41,272 nt of DNA, taken from NCBI RefSeq assembly GCF_937920395.1, contig NZ_CALEVF010000224.1, forward strand, positions 1 through 41,272, written 5' to 3'. This document shows positions 35,109 through 41,272 of the stretch, in pieces (the stretch's first letter is position 1; each line of letters begins with the position of its first letter). Origin of the DNA: an uncultured Clostridium sp. Lineage in GTDB: Bacteria; Bacillota; Clostridia; Clostridiales; Clostridiaceae. The position numbers and the translations under genes were made by a program. The notes under the pieces were generated by a model, which saw only the letters and a program-made list of their open reading frames with translations, did not search any database and was not told the DNA's origin.

Positions 35109-36026
35109 ATGAATAGAAAAGTTTTAATTACTGGATGTAATGGATTTATAGGAAGTCATCTAGTCAAATTCTATAGTTCTAAGGGGTATGAGGTTTATGG
35201 AATAGATAGAAATATGAATAATGTAAATATACCTAACTGTAAATTTGTAAAGTGTAATTTACAAAATGATGATATTAGCAAAATTTATAAGGAAATATCT
35301 CCAGATGTTTTTATACATTGTGCAGGCAATGCAAGTGTAGGAATGTCTGTTGAATATCCAGAAATGGATTTTGAAAGTAATGTTGGAGTTTTATATAAAA
35401 CTCTATCTTCATTAGTTAGAGCAAATATAAATCCAAGATTTATATTTTTATCTACCGCAGCAGTATATGGAAATCCAAAAGAGCTACCTATAAGTGAGAA
35501 AACTGTTACAGCTCCTATTTCACCATATGGACTGCATAAAAAGATGTGTGAAGATTTATGTCAATATTATAGAGTTGTTAAAGGTCAAGATGTATCAGTA
35601 GTTAGGATTTTCTCTGCCTATGGTGAAGGATTAAAAAAACAAATTTTATGGGATATGTATAGTAAATACAAAGAAAATGGATATATAGAGCTTTTTGGGA
35701 CAGGAAATGAGACAAGAGATTTTATATATATCAAGGATTTAGTACAAGCAATAGATATAATAGTTAAAGATAATAAATCTAATTTTATTTATAATATAGC
35801 AAATGGTGAAGAAACATCTATTAAAACTTTAGCATTACAATATGCAAAAATACTCAATATAGATTCTAATAAAATAACATTTAATGGTGAAGTTAAAAAA
35901 GGGGACCCATTAAATTGGAGAGCTGATATTACAAAGCTACAAAAAATAGGATACAAACAGTCTATAGATTTATATGAAGGGTTAAAAAATTATATTGAGT
36001 GGGTGAAACAACTTGATAGAAAATAA
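35109..36026 (+). CDS. NAD-dependent sugar epimerase/dehydratase
   Basis: This is a 305-residue extended short-chain dehydrogenase-fold protein. The cofactor loop TGCNGFIG is at 8-15, STAAVYG at 115-121 gives the serine/threonine of the active site, and YGLHK at 140-144 the tyrosine and lysine. The family includes UDP-glucose 4-epimerases and nucleotide-sugar dehydratases or reductases; the exact reaction cannot be fixed. It probably supplies another nucleotide sugar for this polymer. ATG at 35109 is chosen, after GGGGAG; a longer frame from 35088 would overlap the previous gene. It overlaps the next gene by 14 bases. Confidence 0.88.
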   Translation: MNRKVLITGCNGFIGSHLVKFYSSKGYEVYGIDRNMNNVNIPNCKFVKCNLQNDDISKIYKEISPDVFIHCAGNASVGMSVEYPEMDFESNVGVLYKTLSSLVRANINPRFIFLSTAAVYGNPKELPISEKTVTAPISPYGLHKKMCEDLCQYYRVVKGQDVSVVRIFSAYGEGLKKQILWDMYSKYKENGYIELFGTGNETRDFIYIKDLVQAIDIIVKDNKSNFIYNIANGEETSIKTLALQYAKILNIDSNKITFNGEVKKGDPLNWRADITKLQKIGYKQSIDLYEGLKNYIEWVKQLDRK

Positions 36027-37086
36027 AAATATATTATTTGTAGCAAATGGTGGTAAAGAATGGATTGGCGGATTATATTATATTAAAAATATAATATATA
36101 CATTATTTAAAGATAACAAAGTGGGTAAATCAACAAAAATTTACATAATGGCTAAAGCTGAAAATATGGACATGTTTAATTTGTTTCTAGAATATGAAAG
36201 TGTTAGAATTATAGTTTACAAGGACAATAAATTCAATAAAGTTTTAAAAAAACTAACAACTAATGTATTGAATAAATCATTGGATCTAGAAATATGTGTT
36301 AAAACTCAGAAATATTATATTGATTTTATTTATCCAGTAACTTCCTATCCATATTTATTTTTAGAAAATAAATGTGTGTATTGGATACCAGATTTTCAAC
36401 ATAACCATTTGCCACAAATGTTTTCTAAGAATGAAATTGATTCGAGAAATAAGAATTTTAAATATATAGCAGAAAATCATAAGAATCTTATAGTGAGTAG
36501 TGAAGATGCTTTTAATGATTATAAATCTTTATACCCAAATCATATTGAAAATGTTAATATTATAAGATTTAAGTCATGTATTGAAGACGATATAAAAAAG
36601 ATTAATAGTAAGTTTATAAAAGATACTATTAAAAAGTATGAATTATCTAATGAATTTATATTTCTACCAAATCAATTTTGGAAACATAAAAACCATATAA
36701 CAGCATTTAAAGCGATTAATTACGTAGTGAATAAAAAAGGAAAAGACATTTGTTTGGTATGCACTGGTAATACACAGGACAATAGGAATAAAGACTATTT
36801 TAACAGTTTGTTAAATTATATAAAAGTTAATAAAATAGAAAATAATATAAAAATATTAGGGTTTATATCAAGAAAAGAGCAATTAGCTTTGATGAAAGCA
36901 TCAAATGTTGTTATACAGCCATCATTGTTTGAGGGTTGGGGAACAGTTGTTGAAGATGCAAAAGCACTTGATAAAAGGATTATAATGTCAGATATAAATG
37001 TTCATTTTGAACAGAAAAATGAGAAATGTGTTTTGTTTGGGAGACTGGATTATGTAGAACTTGGGGAAATTATTTACAATTTGTAG
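36013..37086 (+). CDS. GT4 glycosyltransferase
   Basis: This 357-residue GT-B fold protein opens with ILFVANGGKEWIGGLYYIKNI, here covering about residues 7-27. WIPDFQHNHLP is common in a GT4 group (mannosyltransferase-like), FLPNQFWKHKNHITAF starts the second half, and QPSLFEGWGTVVEDAKAL is the donor site. The start is TTG at 36013, seven bases after GGGTG and within the end of the epimerase gene. The protein ends soon after DINVHFEQ, with little of the usual C-terminal helix, so it may be slightly shortened at its end. A 179-base AT-rich gap follows in which no gene is seen. Confidence 0.82.
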   Translation: MIENKNILFVANGGKEWIGGLYYIKNIIYTLFKDNKVGKSTKIYIMAKAENMDMFNLFLEYESVRIIVYKDNKFNKVLKKLTTNVLNKSLDLEICVKTQKYYIDFIYPVTSYPYLFLENKCVYWIPDFQHNHLPQMFSKNEIDSRNKNFKYIAENHKNLIVSSEDAFNDYKSLYPNHIENVNIIRFKSCIEDDIKKINSKFIKDTIKKYELSNEFIFLPNQFWKHKNHITAFKAINYVVNKKGKDICLVCTGNTQDNRNKDYFNSLLNYIKVNKIENNIKILGFISRKEQLALMKASNVVIQPSLFEGWGTVVEDAKALDKRIIMSDINVHFEQKNEKCVLFGRLDYVELGEIIYNL

Positions 37087-37265
37087 AATATCAACCTATA
37101 GTCTACAGTTTAGGAGTATAAGTGCAACTAAAAAGTCTAATAGTAATAATATCATGAAAAGAATATTTTTTAGTTCAAAATCGAATTTAAATATAAAACC
37201 TACACAAATAAATATATTAAGATAAATTAGTTTTATTATTTATCTATTAATGTTGGGGGTTACAT

Positions 37266-37970
37266 ATGATATCAATTAATAAATCCTATTTTAAATCTAA
37301 AATTAAAAAAAATCCCTTTTTAGAGAATTTAGTAATACGAATTTATAAAAAAAATCTCCTTAATAATATAAAAAAACGGAATAATGGTAAAGGCAATAAA
37401 ATTACATATGATAGGACTTCTATTCTATCAAATGTTGAATTTAAAACGAATGGTAATAACAACACAATTATAATAGGAGCTAAATGTTATTTGAAAAACG
37501 TTAAGTTCAATATAAATGGGGACAACCATGTTGTAAAGATCGGAAACAGAATACGATTTAATGGGGAGAGCTGTTTGTGGTTTGAAGACAAAAATGGAAC
37601 GTTAACAATTGGAAATGATTCAACATTTCAAGGAGTTCATATCGCAGTAACAGAAAATAATTCAAGTGTAACAATAGGAAATGATTGTATGTTTGCACAA
37701 GATATTGATGTTAGAACTGGAGATTCTCATTCAATTATTGACACAGATACCAATATACGTATTAATGGTGCAAAGAATGTTGTAATTGGTAATCATGTAT
37801 GGGTTGCATCTCACTGCATTATTTTAAAAGGAAATATAGTACCAGATAATTGTGTAATTGCGACTGGTTCCATAATAACTAAATCATTTAAAAATAGGGG
37901 AGTAATTATTGCAGGCAACCCTGGCAAAATTGTTAAAGAGAATATTAATTGGGACAGAAAAAGAATATAG
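37266..37970 (+). CDS. Hexapeptide-repeat acyltransferase (WbbJ-like)
   Basis: This is a 234-residue left-handed beta-helix acyltransferase with a very basic, lysine-rich N-terminal 45 residues. Repeats such as LTIGNDSTFQGVHI and VTIGNDCMFAQDIDV are followed by RTGDSHSI with the probable catalytic histidine, VVIGNHVWVASHCII, and AGNPGKIVKENI at the end. This group usually O-acetylates sugars in capsule or O-antigen. The ATG start follows TTGGGGG. It is the last intact plus-strand gene; a decayed relative lies at 40661-41168. Confidence 0.88.
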   Translation: MISINKSYFKSKIKKNPFLENLVIRIYKKNLLNNIKKRNNGKGNKITYDRTSILSNVEFKTNGNNNTIIIGAKCYLKNVKFNINGDNHVVKIGNRIRFNGESCLWFEDKNGTLTIGNDSTFQGVHIAVTENNSSVTIGNDCMFAQDIDVRTGDSHSIIDTDTNIRINGAKNVVIGNHVWVASHCIILKGNIVPDNCVIATGSIITKSFKNRGVIIAGNPGKIVKENINWDRKRI

Positions 37971-38355
37971 TTATCTGGGCAAGTCTGTAGGTGAATATTT
38001 CATGCTTGTTATATTAAGCGTGAATGATTTTCATAGTAACTAAAGTTTAATTGCACTTATAAAAACATTTTTAAATATAAGATTTACAATTCATATTTAA
38101 CGAGTGATTTAATTGTCAGTATATATATCCGAATGAATACTATTATGACATTTTCATACATGGTTATCAACTGTGAGAAGTATTAGTATGACTTATTTTC
38201 AGCTCTATCAGAAATGATTTTGAATAATATTTCTCACTAACGTCTATTAAATGTTCCACAATACAATTAATAGATGATTAATAAATCAAAATTAGTTAAT
38301 TGTTTTTCTTGTTTAATCATATAACATTATAATTCCTAATCTGTTTGTTCATGAG
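37971..38355. other. Gene-free gap between converging genes
   Basis: No gene is seen in these 385 bases. TTCATGCTT (37999-38007) can pair with AAGCGTGAA (38016-38024) with one G-U pair, a weak candidate terminator for the plus-strand genes because only a short T-run follows. TGAGAAGTATTA (38174-38185) pairs with TAATATTTCTCA (38225-38236) with one G-U pair. No clear terminator for the minus-strand gene was found. Confidence 0.5.
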
Positions 38356-40389
38356 TTAATATGGGTAGACTATAGTTTTTCTTCCAATATTATTAAAATC
38401 AATATTTTTGAAGCCTTTTAGTTGTTTGAATATGATAGAGCTTTTGTTTAACCCAAAGTTAGTTTTGCCCAAATTTATAAATCCAGGATTTACTTTGAAA
38501 CTAATATTAGATTTAACAGTTCCATATTTAACAACATATTCGTTAATTGATGTGGTTTTAGTTTGATAAAGTACATTATTTTTAATAACATTATTGTTGG
38601 GAGTACCTGGAGTGCCATTTTTTAATATGTTTTTAAGTTCAGGATATTTATTAGACCAAATTATATTTTCATAAGGAACTTTTTTTAGATTTGTGTACAA
38701 TGGTCCTAAGTTGGACCAAATCAATCCTCTAGCATCAAAGTTTATGGAATTCTTGCAATTAACAATAATATTATTTTCAATAATATTATCTCTTCCTCCG
38801 CCAATGAAAATTGGATTTTTAACTTTATAAAAAATATTTCCATAAATTTCTGCACTACTCATGCAATCATCTAAGTAAACTCCAGATACATTAGAATTAT
38901 CAATATTATTATCAATATTATGTAAATAATTATATCTAATTATATTTCCCCTATAGGTCCAATCTCTCCCAGTATAGATAGCTCCAACATCGCTTGTTTC
39001 TGTTGCTACATTATATATTTCATTATATTCCAGTAAATGATCATTTCCGGAAAATAAAATTGCAGTATGAGAGGCATCGTGAATACTGTTGTGAGAAACA
39101 CTTATACCAACTCCAGAAATATTGATGGCTGCACTATATGTCTTTTTTATTCTTGAATAATTATATATCTCATTGTTTGTGGTATAGTTATTGCAATGTG
39201 TAAGAGTATTTCTATTTCCACCGCTAATTAGTAAAGCACCTGTCCCAGTGTTATAGATTTTACAGTTTTCTATTCCATTATTTATTCCACCATATATAGA
39301 AATACCATTTTGTGAAGTATTTCTTATTATACAATTTTTAATTTTATCGTTAGTTCCATTTTCTATTACAATAGAATTAGCTCTGCTATTCTCAAAAGTA
39401 ATACCTTCAATAGATACATTAGATGTATCTTTAATTTTTATAAAAGGCTCAGTAAGTTGAGATAATTGTATTTTTGAATTATTTATAGAGGTATTAGGAA
39501 GAAAGTATAGGAGTTTCTTGTCATAATCTATATAATACTCTCGAGGATTATCAAGTTCTTCTAATATATTATACAAATAAAAACGCTGGCCTTTCTTTAT
39601 TCCAAAAGGTACTTTATCGGTAAAGTAAATAAGGTGACTAATAATATCAATGTTAGATGCTTTAACTGTAGAATAATTCCAATTATAGTACCAATAGCCA
39701 CTCATCCATATGTTCTGATTTTTATGCCATAAGGAAGGTTGTGAGCCATTATATTTAAGTGAATATAACCCAGCATTGTTGTTATTCAGAACTTGACCTA
39801 TGGTGAGGTATGAGTTATTTGGGAATTGAGCTAAGGTCATTGGATTATTATTATAAAATAGCTCCGGTGCTTTACTGATATTTTGAGTAGTACTATTAAA
39901 ATTCATAGGATATTTCGATAAATCGGCTACTAAAATATTTTTTGATGATACCTTATTTACAAATTCATTAAGTACATTCATGTCATAAACTGGTTTAAAA
40001 CTAGTACTTGGTAGATTGTATCCTCCAATAAAATATACTTTTTCTGCTTTGTAAGATTTGTATGTTATGGATAATGAATTATTTGCAGTATCACTTTTTT
40101 CTAGAGTAAAACTTTTATTTATAAAATAGTTACCACCACGCAGGAAAACAATTATATTTTTATGATATTTTTTATTTTTATTAATTTTTCTAATAGTGTT
40201 TCTTGCACCTTCTAAAGTCCTAAAAGGATGAGTTTTGTTACCTTTACTATCATCATTACCATAAGTTGATATATAAAATTTGATATCATAATTAGATTTG
40301 TAAGTTATAAAGATTAAAGGACATATTAGTAGAATTATTGAAATAAATATGATAAAGTTAAAAGGTTTTTTTATTAAGAAAATTTTCAT
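38356..40389 (-). CDS. Large anchored parallel beta-helix enzyme, GH141-like
   Basis: This 677-residue protein has one N-terminal hydrophobic segment (about 11-30) with no clear cleavage site, so it is probably anchored or secreted with a poor signal. YISTYGNDDSKGNKTHPFRT and FLRGGNYFINKSFTLEKSD match the opening of large right-handed beta-helix enzymes. An insert domain follows, then beta-helix coils with DVGAIYTGRDWTYRGNIIRY, SGVYLDDCMSSAEIYGNIFY and FIGGGRDNIIENNI. These late motifs recall GH141-type glycosidases (fucosidase/xylanase), a tentative match. With gmd and fcl in the locus, cutting a fucose-bearing polymer is a reasonable inference. It is unlike the four smaller beta-helix proteins. 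The ATG start follows AGGAG. Confidence 0.82.
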   Translation of the reverse strand: MKIFLIKKPFNFIIFISIILLICPLIFITYKSNYDIKFYISTYGNDDSKGNKTHPFRTLEGARNTIRKINKNKKYHKNIIVFLRGGNYFINKSFTLEKSDTANNSLSITYKSYKAEKVYFIGGYNLPSTSFKPVYDMNVLNEFVNKVSSKNILVADLSKYPMNFNSTTQNISKAPELFYNNNPMTLAQFPNNSYLTIGQVLNNNNAGLYSLKYNGSQPSLWHKNQNIWMSGYWYYNWNYSTVKASNIDIISHLIYFTDKVPFGIKKGQRFYLYNILEELDNPREYYIDYDKKLLYFLPNTSINNSKIQLSQLTEPFIKIKDTSNVSIEGITFENSRANSIVIENGTNDKIKNCIIRNTSQNGISIYGGINNGIENCKIYNTGTGALLISGGNRNTLTHCNNYTTNNEIYNYSRIKKTYSAAINISGVGISVSHNSIHDASHTAILFSGNDHLLEYNEIYNVATETSDVGAIYTGRDWTYRGNIIRYNYLHNIDNNIDNSNVSGVYLDDCMSSAEIYGNIFYKVKNPIFIGGGRDNIIENNIIVNCKNSINFDARGLIWSNLGPLYTNLKKVPYENIIWSNKYPELKNILKNGTPGTPNNNVIKNNVLYQTKTTSINEYVVKYGTVKSNISFKVNPGFINLGKTNFGLNKSSIIFKQLKGFKNIDFNNIGRKTIVYPY

Positions 40390-40420
40390 ATATAATCATG
40401 CTCCTATCTTAGACTTTAAG

Positions 40421-40473
40421 TTAGTCTGATATAATAACAATATTATATTAGACTAATTTGGAATTTTTGGCAA
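40421..40473 (-). promoter_or_regulatory. Promoter with an overlapping dyad operator
   Basis: On the minus strand TTGCCA (40473-40468) and TAATAT (40450-40445) are separated by 17 bases, a good sigma-A spacing. The -10 lies inside a 16-bp dyad, TTAGTCTGATATAATA (40421-40436) facing TATTATATTAGACTAA (40441-40456), with one mismatch and a 4-base centre. A third AGACT half-site is at 40411-40415. This layout suggests a repressor site controlling the beta-helix enzyme gene. Confidence 0.55.
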
Positions 40474-40660
40474 GAAAAAAATTCAAACTAGTTGTATTTG
40501 AAATAAGACTTTTAGAAAAATCAAAAAAGCAACAAATATTATTTAATAATTATAATGATATAAGGAATGAGGTGAAAATGATATTTAATAAATTTACAGA
40601 TTTTTATTTATTATTATAATAATATCTTTAACTTTAAATATTGGTAATTTAAGATTTTAG

Positions 40661-41168
40661 ACGGGAGGAAAGTAAAAGATGATGTAATTATTGGGTGATA
40701 AAACTAGGCAATAACATTTAGCAGTAAGATCACAATAAAAAGTCCATTAAAGTTCGCTCAAATTCGAATAGGGCCTCATTCTCGAATGGTATAAACCTAT
40801 TAATTGGTGGAGAATTATACGTAGGTGCTAATTTTTCAGCAAGTGGAATAAATATTACAATACATTGTGATTTAAAAATGCATTTTGGTAATAATGTGTT
40901 AATTGGCTGGAGTTGTTTTTTTATGGATTCAGATGGTCATAATATTCTTAATGACAGAGGAGAAATTACTAACAAAAGCAAAGAAGTATATATAAGTAAT
41001 CACATATGGATTTGTTTAGGTGTTTCTGTTTTTAAAGGTTCTGAAAAAGGTAACGTTTCCATTATAGCTGCCAATAGCACAGTATTAGGGAAATACGGAA
41101 AAGATAATTGCATTATTGGGGGAAATCCAGCAAAAATTATAAAAGAAAACATTAATTTGGGAAAATAA
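40661..41168 (+). pseudogene. Decayed hexapeptide acyltransferase (WbbJ-like)
   Basis: From about 40728 a single open frame encodes a recognisable WbbJ-like acyltransferase: LLIGGELYVGANFSASG, MHFGNNVLIGW, DSDGHNI with the usual histidine, VYISNHIWIC and IIGGNPAKIIKENI. The only ATG near the front (40878) is inside the repeats and has no ribosome site. A good ribosome site (GGGAGG, 40662-40667) and ATGATG at 40680 exist upstream but run at once into TAA. GTAATTATTGGG just after may be a remnant of a hexapeptide repeat. The 5' part has therefore been lost through frameshifts or stops. The remaining C-terminal part is intact, so the decay may be fairly recent. Confidence 0.72.
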
Positions 41169-41272
41169 AATTTTATTTGTCATTTAATACTAGTGTTACA
41201 TAGAAAATAATTTATTTTGACCAATTGCAATAACAAGTTGAACCAATTTGTATTTATACTTAAATCGTTGAA

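Overview
The window looks like part of the chromosome of a low-GC Gram-positive anaerobe, most likely a Clostridium. The base composition is strongly AT-rich, Shine-Dalgarno sites are strong (AGGAGG type), several genes start with TTG or GTG, and there is a clostridial-style c-di-GMP-I riboswitch. The species cannot be named from the sequence. Nearly everything here makes, exports, decorates or probably cuts a cell-surface or secreted polysaccharide by the Wzx/Wzy route.

Layout. Positions 1-318 hold a GC-rich tandem array of hairpin repeats. From 346 to 12286 (+) runs a first block: a GT2-pyruvyltransferase fusion, a Wzx flippase, three GT2 glycosyltransferases, a fused Wzz/BY-kinase-like protein with a changed Walker A, a WchF-like rhamnosyltransferase, a GT4 enzyme and a Wzy polymerase, closed by a terminator that overlaps the wzy stop. 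Next comes a long imperfect palindrome (about 12298-12538). From 18348 back to 12632 (-) lies an operon of four paralogous secreted or anchored parallel beta-helix proteins, headed by a c-di-GMP-I riboswitch. From 18473 (+) come rmlD, a CpsB-type phosphatase and a terminator, then a 430-base AT-rich leader. A second block (20667-37970) follows: the priming sugar transferase, the GDP-L-fucose pathway (manC, gmd, fcl), six glycosyltransferases, a pyruvyltransferase, a second Wzy, a second Wzx, three hexapeptide acyltransferases and a sugar epimerase. At the right end are a large beta-helix enzyme on the minus strand (38356-40389) and a decayed acyltransferase.

How it works together (inference). 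GDP-L-fucose and dTDP-L-rhamnose are made or completed here. The priming enzyme loads the first sugar on undecaprenyl phosphate, the GTs extend the repeat unit, and pyruvyl and acyl transferases decorate it. Wzx flips it, Wzy polymerises it, and the Wzz/kinase plus CpsB phosphatase tune chain length. Two Wzx and two Wzy genes with one priming enzyme suggest two polymers or a locus merged from two. The riboswitch-controlled beta-helix operon probably encodes polymer-binding or polymer-cutting proteins tied to the motile/sessile decision.

The most unusual feature concerns translation starts. Five genes have reading frames and conserved N-termini that run upstream of any ATG/GTG/TTG near a ribosome site. 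At the expected distance from a strong Shine-Dalgarno they carry codons one base away from ATG: ATA, ATT, ATC, ACG and ATA. In the beta-helix operon three paralogues carry three different such codons at the same aligned position.
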